Notes under the pieces: model-generated | Told to the model about the DNA's origin: nothing | Database searches by the model: none | Seen by the model: only the letters and a program-made list of their open reading frames with translations | Part shown: piece after piece, positions 44,980-53,276 of the stretch | Position numbering within the stretch: position 1 is the first letter of the stretch | Layout of the letters: every line of letters starts with the position of its first letter | Assembly (NCBI GenBank): GCA_965221855.1 | Contig: CBDCSV010000001.1 | Span: forward strand, 529,921 to 593,920 | Origin: JAJDXO01 sp965221855 | GTDB taxonomy: Bacteria > Pseudomonadota > Alphaproteobacteria > Rhodospirillales > UBA2165 | Direction of reading: 5' to 3' | Length of the DNA stretch: 64,000 bases | Position numbers and translations under genes: made by a program

Positions 44980-46713
44980 GTGGCTACAAGAACCCGGAAG
45001 AAACTCGAAGACCTTCGCAGCCAACGGTGGTATGGGCCGAGCGATATGCGTTCCGTCAGCCACCGGGCGCGCTCCCGCCAAATGGGCTATTCGGGCGAAG
45101 ACTTCACCGGCAAGCCCAAGATCGGCATCATCAATACCTGGAGCGACATGAACACGTGTCACTCCCACTTCAAGCAGCGGGCCGAGGAGATCAAACGGGG
45201 CGTTTACGAAGCCGGCGGCTTCCCCATCGAATTGCCCGCCATGTCCCTGGGCGAAATCATGGTCAAGCCGTCGACCATGCTTTACCGCAACTTCCTGGCC
45301 ATGGAGGCGGAGGAACTGATCCGCTGCCATCCCGTCGACGGCGTCGTCCTGATGGGCGGCTGCGACAAGACCACCCCTGCCCTCCTCATGGCGGCGCTGA
45401 CCATGGACCTGCCGGCGATCTATGTACCCGCCGGCCCCATGCTGCGCGGCTTCTTCGCCGGCGAGACCCTGGGCAGCGGCACCGACGTGCTCCGCTATTG
45501 GGCCGACCGGCGGGCCGGCCTGATCGACGACGAGACGATGGAAAACGTCGTCGGCGGACTCTCCCGCTCGGCCGGCACCTGCATGGTCATGGGCACCGCC
45601 GCGACCATGATGTCCATTGCCGAGACCCTGGGAATGACACTGCCGGGCGCCTCGTCTATTCCCGCGGTCGATTCCAGCCACGCGCTGATGGCCGCGGCCA
45701 GCGGCCGGCGGATCGTCGACATGGTGTGGGAAGACCTGAAACCCTCCGACATCCTCACCCCGGCGTCCTTCGACAACGCCACCGTCATCGATATGGCCCT
45801 CGGCGGTTCGACCAATGCCATGATCCATCTGATCGCCGTCGCCGGGCGGGCCGGGATCGAACTCACGCTGGAGCGCTTCGACGAAATCTCCAAGAAGACC
45901 CCGGTCATTCTCGATATCAAACCGTCGGGCAAATACCTGATGGAGGACTTCTATTACGCGGGCGGACTGCGCGGATTGATGACCCGGCTGACCGGCCGGC
46001 TCGATCTGACCCAGAAAACGGTCACCGGGGGAACCCTCGCCGACAACCTCGAGGGCGCCGAGGTTTATCTCGACGAGGTCATCCGCCCCCTCGACAATCC
46101 GCTCTATCACGAAGGCGGTACGGCCATACTCAGGGGGAATATCGCCACCGACGGGTGTGTGATCAAGCAAACCGCGGCCGATCCCAGGTTCCATGTCCAT
46201 CGGGGTCCGGCGGTGGTGTTCGAGGGCTACCAGGACCTCCACGACCGCATCGACGATCCCGGCCTGGACGTCACCGAGGACTCGGTGCTGGTGCTGAAAT
46301 ATGCGGGGCCCATCGGCGCGCCCGGCATGCCCGAATGGGGCATGCTGCCGATTCCCAAGAAGCTGTTGGAGAAGGGGGTGCGCGACATGGTGCGGATCTC
46401 CGATTGTCGGATGAGCGGCACCGCCTACGGCACCTGCATTCTGCACGTCGCCCCCGAGGCGCAGGTCGGCGGCAACCTGGCGCTCATCCAAACCGGCGAC
46501 ATGATCGATCTCGATATCCCCGGGCGCCGCTTGAACGTCGACATTCCGGACGACGAGATGGACGCGCGCCGGAAGGCATGGACGCCCCGGCCCTTCCCGT
46601 ATGAGCGGGGCTACACCGCGCTGTACGCCCGGCACGTGACCCAGGCGAACAAGGGGTGCGATCTCGACTTCCTGCACGCCGGCGCCGAAACGCCGGAGCC
46701 TCCCATATTCTGA
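44980..46713 (+). CDS. IlvD/Edd-family sugar-acid dehydratase, L-arabinonate dehydratase-like
   Basis: A 577-residue Fe-S dehydratase. Cluster and active-site motifs include NTWSDMNTCHSHFKQRAEE, LMGGCDKTTPALLMAAL and AGTCMVMGTAATM, which supply three cysteines, plus DCRMSGTAYG with the catalytic serine. The close fit to SLGEIMVKPSTMLYRN suggests the L-arabinonate/pentonate dehydratase group rather than the branched-chain IlvD. The substrate is not proven. The start is a GTG with GGAGGGG eight bases upstream, a strong site. An FAH-family gene about 1.8 kb away could act on related keto-acids. Confidence 0.88.
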   Translation: MATRTRKKLEDLRSQRWYGPSDMRSVSHRARSRQMGYSGEDFTGKPKIGIINTWSDMNTCHSHFKQRAEEIKRGVYEAGGFPIELPAMSLGEIMVKPSTMLYRNFLAMEAEELIRCHPVDGVVLMGGCDKTTPALLMAALTMDLPAIYVPAGPMLRGFFAGETLGSGTDVLRYWADRRAGLIDDETMENVVGGLSRSAGTCMVMGTAATMMSIAETLGMTLPGASSIPAVDSSHALMAAASGRRIVDMVWEDLKPSDILTPASFDNATVIDMALGGSTNAMIHLIAVAGRAGIELTLERFDEISKKTPVILDIKPSGKYLMEDFYYAGGLRGLMTRLTGRLDLTQKTVTGGTLADNLEGAEVYLDEVIRPLDNPLYHEGGTAILRGNIATDGCVIKQTAADPRFHVHRGPAVVFEGYQDLHDRIDDPGLDVTEDSVLVLKYAGPIGAPGMPEWGMLPIPKKLLEKGVRDMVRISDCRMSGTAYGTCILHVAPEAQVGGNLALIQTGDMIDLDIPGRRLNVDIPDDEMDARRKAWTPRPFPYERGYTALYARHVTQANKGCDLDFLHAGAETPEPPIF

Positions 46714-46829
46714 CGCCCCCGAAGAACGGGGAGAAGGAACGCACCGAAACTCCCTCTTCCTCCCGTGGTACGGTTGACTTGGAATGCGGGACGGTTCAAA
46801 ACCTCGTCCCAGACAAAAATTCTTCGGCT

Positions 46830-46853
46830 TTTTGCGGTTTTCGAACCGCAAAA
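46830..46853 (+). repeat. Hairpin with UUCG loop in the 5' leader of the deiodinase-like gene
   Basis: TTTTGCGGTT (46830-46839) and AACCGCAAAA (46844-46853) form a perfect 10-bp stem around TTCG. It ends 32 bases before the next start codon and has no T run after it, so it may control translation or mRNA stability rather than terminate. Confidence 0.5.
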
Positions 46854-46885
46854 TCGCGGCACTTATTCCAATTGGGAGCTCATCG

Positions 46886-47743
46886 ATGAACGCACCGCAA
46901 AAACCTCCGATGGTCTACAACAACGCCCATTTCACGGTGAAACACTATGATTGGGACGTGTTCGCCGGACCGTCGGCGGGTGAACCGTATGTCGACGCCG
47001 CCTTGACGGATCTGGAGACCGGCGAACCGGTCAGGCTTTCCGACTTTTCCGGCAAGTGGGTGGTGATCGAGACCGGGTCCTCGACCTGCTCCATGTACAC
47101 CAAGAACATTCCGGACATGAAGGCGATCCAGGACGATCACCCCGATGTGGTCTTCCTGCTGATCTACGTCCGCGAGGCCCACCCGGGCGAGCGCCTCGGC
47201 CCGCACCAAAACTTCGACGAGAAAGTCGAGGCGGCCAGGCTGGTGAAACCCCGCTACAACGAGCACCGCCGGGTCCTGGTGGATGACGTCGAGGGGAGCT
47301 TCCACAAGCAATACGGCATGATGCCCAACATCCTCTACGTGATCCGGCCCGACGGCACGATCCATTACCGGTGCAATTGGGCGACCGCCGACGATCTGCG
47401 GACGGCGCTCGAGCAGCGGGACACGTTCCACACCTACGAGAACGCCGACGTCAAGAAACTAAAGGCCGCGCGCGGTCTCTACACCACCGTCCGCACCATG
47501 TGGACCGGCGGTTTCGTGGCGCTTTACGACTTCGTCAAGGCGAGCCCCGGCATGGCTCAGCGGCACCTGAAGGTGGACAAGTTCTATCGCGAGAACGGGT
47601 CGTTCAACAAGAAGCCCGGCCTGTTCTCCGAAGGCTCGGAGGCCATCGCCGAGTTCGAGGCATCCATGGAGAAGGACGGCGGCCACGGCAAGGCCGCGCA
47701 ACCGGCCCAGGCCCGGCAGCAGGCCCAACAGCCGGGCGAATAA
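46886..47743 (+). CDS. Deiodinase/redoxin-like thioredoxin-fold protein
   Basis: A 285-residue cytoplasmic protein with a thioredoxin fold that resembles iodothyronine deiodinases and related bacterial redoxins. The segment KWVVIETGSSTCSMYTKNI holds a single cysteine where animal deiodinases have selenocysteine (there in a GSCTU motif). Further matches are VFLLIYVREAHPGERLG and FHKQYGMMPNILYVI. The C-terminal 70 residues are charged and glutamine-rich and not part of the fold. The ATG at 46886 has GGGAG eight bases upstream. The substrate is unknown, and thyroid-like function should not be assumed. Confidence 0.72.
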   Translation: MNAPQKPPMVYNNAHFTVKHYDWDVFAGPSAGEPYVDAALTDLETGEPVRLSDFSGKWVVIETGSSTCSMYTKNIPDMKAIQDDHPDVVFLLIYVREAHPGERLGPHQNFDEKVEAARLVKPRYNEHRRVLVDDVEGSFHKQYGMMPNILYVIRPDGTIHYRCNWATADDLRTALEQRDTFHTYENADVKKLKAARGLYTTVRTMWTGGFVALYDFVKASPGMAQRHLKVDKFYRENGSFNKKPGLFSEGSEAIAEFEASMEKDGGHGKAAQPAQARQQAQQPGE

Positions 47744-47798
47744 CCGGGACATCCGGGCTGGGGAACAGGGGCGCTGCCGCGGCAACTCGGGGACACCA

Positions 47799-48554
47799 TT
47801 GATTTCACTCGGCGGCATCGCCGCGCTTCTCACCACGGTCTTCGCCTCGTCCTTCATCAGCGGGGGGTTGAGCCTTGGCGGCGGCACCATTCTGATGGGC
47901 GTCTTCGTCTGGGTGCTGCCGGTCTCCGTGGCGATGATCCTCCACGGGTTCACCCAGATCGCCTCCAACGGCACGCGGGCGTGGATTTACCGGGAACATA
48001 TCCAGTGGAACATCCTGGGCGGCTACCTGGCCGGGGCGGCGGCGTGTCTCTTGCTGTTTGCCGCCTTCGTCTTCGTCACCAACAAGATCCTCGTCTTTCT
48101 GCTGTTGGGCATTCTGCCGTTCGCGAATTTTCTGACGCCCAGGAACATGGCGCTCGACATAACCAAGCCGTTCATGCCTGCGGTCTGCGGATTTACCAAC
48201 GTCGGCACCCTGATGCTGGCCGGGGTGTCGGGTCCCCTGCTCGACGTGTTTTTCGTCAAGAGCCCCCTCGACCGGTTCCAGGTCCACGCCACCAAGGGCT
48301 TCACCCAGGTCCTCAGCCACACGGCCAAGGTGATCTATTTCGTTCTCATATTGCGCCTGGTGGAGGACGGCGATCTCATCCTGCCGTTGTGGGTATTCGC
48401 CGCCGTGGTGCCCTTCGCCTACTTGGGCAACGTCTTCGCCCGCCGCGTGGTGGTCGCCATGTCCGACCATCAGTTCCGCTGGCTGACCCAGGGCGCCGCC
48501 ATGGCCATCGGCGCCGTATTCCTCTACCGGGCGTTCAGCCTCATGTCGGCTTAG
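47799..48554 (+). CDS. TauE/SafE-family membrane transporter
   Basis: A 251-residue inner-membrane protein with about eight helices, of the TauE/SafE sulfite/organosulfonate exporter family. Typical segments are FASSFISGGLSLGGGTILMG, MILHGFTQIASNGTRAW and the inverted second half, KGFTQVLSHTAKVIYF. The start is a TTG at 47799 with GGGGA upstream. It ends overlapping the convergent FAH-family gene by 14 bases. Confidence 0.85.
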   Translation: MISLGGIAALLTTVFASSFISGGLSLGGGTILMGVFVWVLPVSVAMILHGFTQIASNGTRAWIYREHIQWNILGGYLAGAAACLLLFAAFVFVTNKILVFLLLGILPFANFLTPRNMALDITKPFMPAVCGFTNVGTLMLAGVSGPLLDVFFVKSPLDRFQVHATKGFTQVLSHTAKVIYFVLILRLVEDGDLILPLWVFAAVVPFAYLGNVFARRVVVAMSDHQFRWLTQGAAMAIGAVFLYRAFSLMSA

Positions 48555-49242
48555 CGACCCGGATGGTGATGTCGCCGACGCCGTCGATATGGCCTTCCAT
48601 GGTCTGGCCCGGTTCGACCGGGCCGACCCCGTCCGGGGTTCCCATGTAGATCAGGTCGCCGGGCTCCAGGGTGACGTATTCGGACAGATAGGCGATGGTC
48701 TCGGCGACGTTCCAGATGTGCAGATCCAGCGTGCTCTGCTGCTTCACCTCGCCGTCCACCTTGATCCAGATGGCGCCGTCGCCGGTGTCGGGATGGCCCA
48801 CGTCGCCGGCCGGGCGGAGCGCCGTGCACGGCGCCGATTCGTCGAAGCCCTTTCCCATGTCCCAGGGACGCCCCATGTCCTTCGCCGCCTGCTGCACGTC
48901 CCGGCGGGTGAGATCGATCCCGACGCCATAGCCCCAGACATGGTCCAGCGCGTCGGCTTCGGCGATGTTGCTTCCGCCACGGCCGATGGCCGCGACCAGT
49001 TCGATTTCGTAGTGAAGATTCCCGGTCTTGGAGGGATACGAAATGGTCGAGCCGTTTTGGACGATCGCGTCCGCCGGCTTCATGAAGAAGAACGGCGGCT
49101 CCCGGTCCGGGTCGGCGCCCATCTCGATGGCGTGGGCGCGGTAGTTTCGCCCGACGCAGTAGATCCGGCGAACCGGAAACGTGTCGCCGCTCCCCTCGAT
49201 GGGAAGCGCGGGGCGGTCTTCGATATGGATGACGTGAGCCAT
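48541..49242 (-). CDS. Fumarylacetoacetate hydrolase-family protein
   Basis: A 233-residue FAH-fold enzyme, near acylpyruvase/fumarylpyruvate hydrolase in length and motifs: RRIYCVGRNYRAHAIEMG, PFFFMKPADAIV, LHYEIELVAAIGRGG and DLIYMGTPDGVGPV. The metal-binding glutamates are in EIELV. Such enzymes hydrolyse or decarboxylate short diketo acids. The ATG at 49242 starts the conserved region. The frame upstream of it is arginine-rich and not credible. Its 3' end overlaps the TauE gene by 14 bases on the other strand. Confidence 0.9.
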   Translation of the reverse strand: MAHVIHIEDRPALPIEGSGDTFPVRRIYCVGRNYRAHAIEMGADPDREPPFFFMKPADAIVQNGSTISYPSKTGNLHYEIELVAAIGRGGSNIAEADALDHVWGYGVGIDLTRRDVQQAAKDMGRPWDMGKGFDESAPCTALRPAGDVGHPDTGDGAIWIKVDGEVKQQSTLDLHIWNVAETIAYLSEYVTLEPGDLIYMGTPDGVGPVEPGQTMEGHIDGVGDITIRVAKPT

Positions 49243-49315
49243 GGTCTTTCGGGTTCCTCTCTGGAAGAATTCGGAGGGACTAAATCGGCTTCGGGGCGGC
49301 TTGTCAAAGCCCGGA

Positions 49316-50188
49316 TCAATCCCTCGGGAATCCGGTTCCCCTGCCGGGGCCGAATACCCGGACCGCGTTCCGGTAGGCGATCTTCCGGGCGACCTCCTCC
49401 GGCAATCGCGACAGCCACGCGCGGTGCTCGTCCACCAGGGACGCGTATTCATCCCAGCGCGGCGTGACATAGGTGTCGGAGCCGATCATGATCCGGTCCG
49501 CATGCTTGATCATCACGTCGCGCCACGCCGGGTCGATCCCGTCCGGGCCGCCGCCGATCTCGGCGCCGCGGAACGAGGTCTCGGTCAGCATGTCCGGATA
49601 GGCATCCATCATCTCCATCACCACGTCCGCGGGCTCGGTCATGCCGAGATGGGCCCAGAGAATCTTGACCCGGGGGTCGATGGCATAGAGCGCCTTGACC
49701 GGCTCGGCCCCCGAATGGACCTGCAGCCACAGATCCTTTTCGATGGCCAGCTTGACCAGTCCCCGGACCTGGCGGGATTTGGTCTCCAGCGGATCGAACA
49801 GGTTGAACTCGCCGACACCGCGATAGATGCCGCTGGTCAGGCGCCCGGAGACGTAATCGAACACCTCCTGGTTGGCCGACCAGGACGTGACGTCGGCGCC
49901 GTCCCGGTAGGGCCGGAGGTTGGGCACCACCCGTTCCGGCATGTGCCTGAAGAGTTTCAGGGTTCCGTCGTCGGGGGTCGAGGATACCAGCGCCCGCAGC
50001 ACGCCCGCCTCGCGGAACAGCTCTTCGATCCGGGCCGGGGAATATTCGGACCACGCATCCCGGCTGTAATGGACGTGGGTGTCGAAAATGGGAAGCCTGT
50101 CCTCCGCGGCCGCCCCAAGGGCATGAGAGGGCGCAGCCGACAGGCCGGCCGCGAAAATAGTCAAAAACCCGAGGAATTTCATCGTCAT
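49316..50188 (-). CDS. Secreted amidohydrolase-family protein
   Basis: A 290-residue TIM-barrel hydrolase with a signal peptide (MTMKFLGFLTIFAAGLSAA, cleavage near residue 25). The first metal motif is FDTHVHYSRDAW, and later motifs are WLQVHSG, ILWAHLGMTEP and MIGSDTYVTPRWDEY with the last aspartate. Members of this amidohydrolase-2-like group include lactonases and decarboxylases. The function here is unknown. The start at 50188 is preceded by GGAG. Confidence 0.8.
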   Translation of the reverse strand: MTMKFLGFLTIFAAGLSAAPSHALGAAAEDRLPIFDTHVHYSRDAWSEYSPARIEELFREAGVLRALVSSTPDDGTLKLFRHMPERVVPNLRPYRDGADVTSWSANQEVFDYVSGRLTSGIYRGVGEFNLFDPLETKSRQVRGLVKLAIEKDLWLQVHSGAEPVKALYAIDPRVKILWAHLGMTEPADVVMEMMDAYPDMLTETSFRGAEIGGGPDGIDPAWRDVMIKHADRIMIGSDTYVTPRWDEYASLVDEHRAWLSRLPEEVARKIAYRNAVRVFGPGRGTGFPRD

Positions 50189-50671
50189 ATCAACTCCGGG
50201 GACCGGGTCCGCCAAGGGAATGAGCGGGCGCGAGCCATGCATTTTATGCATAGCGGCAAGGTGTTGAAAAACCATGATTTATAAATATGTTCCAACTGGG
50301 CCGTTTTCGTTGTAATAGTCATTCATGGACATTAATAGTTATTTAGTGTCACCCGTTCGGGAGGTAACGCACCGATAAGGTCGTACAAAAACGCATAGCT
50401 CGTCCCTCCAAACCAAAACGCCACCCTACGCCTCCGGCCTTCAGTCGGCCGAAGCCGACTTTCGGACGGCGTAGGCGGACTTCGGATGGCAGGCCGCCCC
50501 GGCCTGGCGGTCGAAGGCGCTTAGGCGTAGGAGTGTCTCCCCAAGCTCCGCAGGAGCGAAGGGAGACGGGTGCGATTCGGATAGACCGGCGGCAGTCATC
50601 CATACATTTAGCCCGCGCGGGCGCGACGGCAAGGGGGGAAGGTCATCGGGCGCCGTTATTTGGGCGGGTAC
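50189..50671. repeat. Repeat-rich intergenic region upstream of the amidohydrolase
   Basis: About 480 bases without a credible gene. It has twin ATGCAT palindromes (50237-50242 and 50246-50251), an AT-rich middle, and a nested structured region at 50426-50567. There CTACGCC at 50426 pairs with GGCGTAG at 50468, AGTCGG pairs with CCGACT around CCGAAG, and GTCTCCC (50535-50541) pairs with GGGAGAC (50561-50567) around an inner GCTCC/GGAGC hairpin. An 84-residue open frame across it is arginine/proline-rich and follows the repeats, so I treat it as chance. Confidence 0.55.
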
Positions 50672-50893
50672 ATGCCGCGGCGCCGGAGGTTCGCACCCGT
50701 GGCGTTCATGATCGGGCTGTTCCTCGGCGGTCCGCTGGACGAAGAAATGGTCAGGTTCAACGCGCTGTTCGGCGACGATCCCATGCGGGTGCCGGAGCGG
50801 CCCATCACCATGGGCTTGATCGCGCTCACACTCTTGTCTCTTGGATTTCAGCTTCGGCGGATGGTGGTTGATCGGCGGGCCGGGGCAGCCTAG
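50672..50893 (+). CDS. Small hypothetical membrane protein
   Basis: A 73-residue protein with two hydrophobic segments (PVAFMIGLFLGGP and PITMGLIALTLLSLGF) separated by a polar loop, and a basic end. I do not recognise it. It lies 11 bases before the CidA-like gene on the same strand. A TTG at 50660 would add four residues. It could be a small partner of the CidA/LrgB pair or a chance frame. Confidence 0.4.
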   Translation: MPRRRRFAPVAFMIGLFLGGPLDEEMVRFNALFGDDPMRVPERPITMGLIALTLLSLGFQLRRMVVDRRAGAA

Positions 50894-50904
50894 ACCCTTC
50901 CGGG

Positions 50905-51291
50905 ATGCTGTTTTATCTGACGTTGATTTTTGTTTGCCAGCTCACCGGGGAGCTTGTCGTTTCCGTAAGCGGCCTGCCCATACCCGGACCGGTCGTGGGC
51001 ATGGCAATCCTATTCGCCGGATTGCTTGTTCGCGGATCGCTGCCGGACGATCTGGGGAAGGTGGCGGACGTGTTGATCTCCAACCTTTCGCTGCTGTTCG
51101 TTCCCGCGGGCGTCGGGGTCCTTCTACACGCCCGGCTGATCGGGACCGATCTGCTGCCCATATCGGTATCCCTGGTCCTGAGCACGCTGCTGACGATTGG
51201 GGTTACCGGCAGCGTGATGGCCTGGCTGGACCGTGGCTCCCGATCCGGAGAAGCGCCGGCCGAAGGAACCGGCGAGAATTCAGATGACTGA
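50905..51291 (+). CDS. CidA/LrgA-family membrane protein
   Basis: A 128-residue protein with about four helices, of the CidA/LrgA holin-like family that influences cell lysis and, in some bacteria, pyruvate transport. The motifs LTGELVVSVSGLPIPGPVVGMAIL and LSLLFVPAGVGVLLHA are typical. Its stop overlaps the LrgB-family gene by eight bases. Confidence 0.88.
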   Translation: MLFYLTLIFVCQLTGELVVSVSGLPIPGPVVGMAILFAGLLVRGSLPDDLGKVADVLISNLSLLFVPAGVGVLLHARLIGTDLLPISVSLVLSTLLTIGVTGSVMAWLDRGSRSGEAPAEGTGENSDD

Positions 51292-52000
51292 ACTCAAGGA
51301 AATCTGGGTCTATCTTAGCGCCAGCCCCCTGCTGCACCTCACGACGACACTCGTGGCGTTCCAGATCGGCATGTTTCTGTACCGGAAGGGCCGGCTCAAC
51401 CCTCTGCTGAATCCGGTCTTGATTGCGGTTGCCATATTGGTTTCGGTGCTTTGGGTGACGGAGACCTCCTATCGGACCTATTTCGACGGTGCGCAGTTCG
51501 TACATTTCCTGTTGGGTCCGGCTACGGTCGCCCTCGCCATTCCCCTCTACCGGCAGTTCGTGAGAGTGAAACGTTCCGCGCTGGCCATCGGCGTCAGTAT
51601 TTTCTGTGGTTCGATCACCGCCGCCGCGTCGACCGTGGCCATTGCCTGGGCGCTTGGGGGATCACGGGAAACATTGATCTCGCTCGCGCCGAAGTCCGCA
51701 ACCGCGCCGGTGGCCATGGGCATTGCCGAGCAGTTGGGAGGGCTGCCGTCCCTGACGGCGGCGCTGGTGATCGCAACCGGTATCCTGGGCGCCGCGCTCG
51801 GTCCCTATGTCCTGGACTTTCTTCGTATCAGGAACTGGGCGGCAAGGGGGCTGGCGATCGGCACCGCGAGTCACGGCATCGGCACGGCGAGAGCGATCCA
51901 GGTCAACGAGGTTGCCGGCGCCTTCTCGGGTCTCGCGATGGGACTGAACGCTCTCGCGACCGCCATTCTGCTACCGATCGTTTGGAAATGGATTTTCTGA
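51284..52000 (+). CDS. LrgB/CidB-family membrane protein
   Basis: A 238-residue membrane protein of the LrgB family with about seven helices, the partner of LrgA/CidA. Family motifs are FLLGPATVALAIPLYRQ, SITAAASTVAIAWALG-like, and TASHGIGTARAIQVNEVAGAFSGLAMGL. The ATG at 51284 overlaps the end of the preceding gene. Together the pair probably forms a holin/antiholin-like or metabolite transport system. Confidence 0.88.
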   Translation: MTELKEIWVYLSASPLLHLTTTLVAFQIGMFLYRKGRLNPLLNPVLIAVAILVSVLWVTETSYRTYFDGAQFVHFLLGPATVALAIPLYRQFVRVKRSALAIGVSIFCGSITAAASTVAIAWALGGSRETLISLAPKSATAPVAMGIAEQLGGLPSLTAALVIATGILGAALGPYVLDFLRIRNWAARGLAIGTASHGIGTARAIQVNEVAGAFSGLAMGLNALATAILLPIVWKWIF

Positions 52001-52036
52001 AATCGTCCAATCCGAAAGTCCGCATTTGGCCGGCGC

Positions 52037-52080
52037 ACCCCCTCACCCTGTCTCTCTCCCCCTGAAGAGGCGAGAGAGGG
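52037..52080 (-). repeat. Dispersed hairpin-plus-tail repeat, copy 1
   Basis: ACCCCCTCACCC (52037-52048), the reverse complement of the 12-mer at 54688 and 54713, followed by CTCTCTC (52052-52058) paired with GAGAGAG (52072-52078). It is an imperfect, oppositely oriented copy of the element at 54656-54724. Confidence 0.5.
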
Positions 52081-52159
52081 AACACACGACCTTGGGGATT
52101 GATATTTTGCCGCGCTGGCATTATTCCGGCACGGGAGAGACGTCAACGACGAGGCAACG

Positions 52160-52318
52160 ATGGCGAAGAAGGCAGCCAAACCGAAATCCAAGAAGCCTGC
52201 CGCGAGGCGGAAGCCAAAGCCCAAGGGAGAGCAGGTTCACCAGGAGGAAACCAACAGCGTCCTCGATGGCGCCATGAAGAGCATCATCCGGAACGCCTTC
52301 CTCAACCGCGCGGGCTAA
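52160..52318 (+). CDS. 52-residue lysine-rich small protein
   Basis: A short gene below usual length limits. It begins MAKKAAKPKSKKPAARR and changes after residue 24 to a mixed helical part (TNSVLDGAMKSIIRNAFL). The basic alanine/lysine/proline start resembles bacterial histone-like tails. The ATG has GAGG six bases upstream, an ordinary ribosome site. It lies 159 bases after the LrgB-family gene. Function unknown; the well-formed ribosome site and non-random ending argue that it is real. Confidence 0.6.
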   Translation: MAKKAAKPKSKKPAARRKPKPKGEQVHQEETNSVLDGAMKSIIRNAFLNRAG

Positions 52319-52325
52319 ATCGGCT

Positions 52326-53191
52326 CTAGCCGCCCCAGCCCGGCTGCGGCAATACCAGGATTTCCGTATCGACCGGCATGCTGGCGCGGCTGACCGTGAT
52401 CGACTGGCTGTTGTGGAGCCGCGTCTTGTACATGCCCTTGACCCGCTGGGCGAACTCCAGCGGCCGGTCCATGAAGTTGTAGTGCATGGGGATCACGTAG
52501 CGCGGCTTCAGCTTGTCGATGTTGTACAGGATCTCGTCGAAGCTCGCGGTGATCCAGCGGTCGACCGGGACCAGCATGATGTCGATCCGGCCCATGCGGC
52601 GCGCCCGGTCATCGTCCAGCGCATGGCGGATGTTGCCGAAATGGGCGATGCACACCCCCGCCGCCTCGAAGACGAAGATCGACGAGGAGCCGAAAAATCC
52701 GGAATCGATATTCGTCGGAAGATTGAAAACTCTTAGATCCTTCTCCCGGACGTTATGGCGGACCACGCCCACCCCTGACGGATTCCAGCCGCGAAGCACA
52801 TGCTTGATCGCCGGGTCCACATTGTCGGTGGAATGGGTGGAATGCCCGGTATTCATGGTGATCAGGTCCGGCAGCACGTCGGGCCGGACGAAATCGTTGT
52901 AGTCCGTCACCGCCTTCACGCCCTGCGCGGTCTCGATGAGGAACGTCGAATGACCGGAAAATGTCAATTTGACATGACCGGCCGGCGCCCCCCGGGCGCC
53001 TTGGCGCGATGCAGCAGGCCCGACAGGCCCCGCCGGTGCTGAACCAACCCCAGACCGCACGGGGCCGCGCCGCGCTCCGCGTTGGGTTGGGCCTGCGCCA
53101 GGGATTGCGCGTGGGCGGGCGCGGCGCCGAGGCCGGCCCCGAGACCAACTGCGAGTGCGGCGGCGGCAACGGAGGCCGCGAGACGTTTCAT
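52326..53191 (-). pseudogene. Secreted MBL-fold metallohydrolase, frameshifted
   Basis: The N-terminal signal peptide (MKRLAASVAAAALAVGLGAG, ending AHAQ) is in one frame, starting at the ATG at 53191 with GGGGAG upstream. The catalytic domain (HVKLTFSGHSTFLIET, HSTHSTDNVDPAI, VIPMHYNFMDRP) is in another. The two join if one G is added to the six-G run on the minus strand (52988-52993 on the plus strand), giving HRAKAPGGAPAGHVKL. It is therefore a one-base deletion in a homopolymer: a real lesion, a phase-variable tract or a sequencing error. The family is MBL-fold, UlaG-like, substrate unknown. Confidence 0.75.
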
Positions 53192-53276
53192 GTGCTTCAC
53201 TCCCCAATGCCCGGAATTTCGTGCTCCGGCCTATCATCCTATCCGCCAGGGATTTACGCAAACCACTATTCCGTGA

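Noticed and set aside
44950..46851. A 633-codon minus-strand open frame across the dehydratase gene
   Set aside because: It is antisense to a clear IlvD/Edd-family gene and has the arginine/glycine/histidine-rich composition typical of shadow frames in GC-rich DNA.
50349..50603. An 84-residue minus-strand frame in the repeat region
   Set aside because: It follows the palindromic repeats, is arginine/proline/glycine-rich and has no ribosome site. Chance is more likely.
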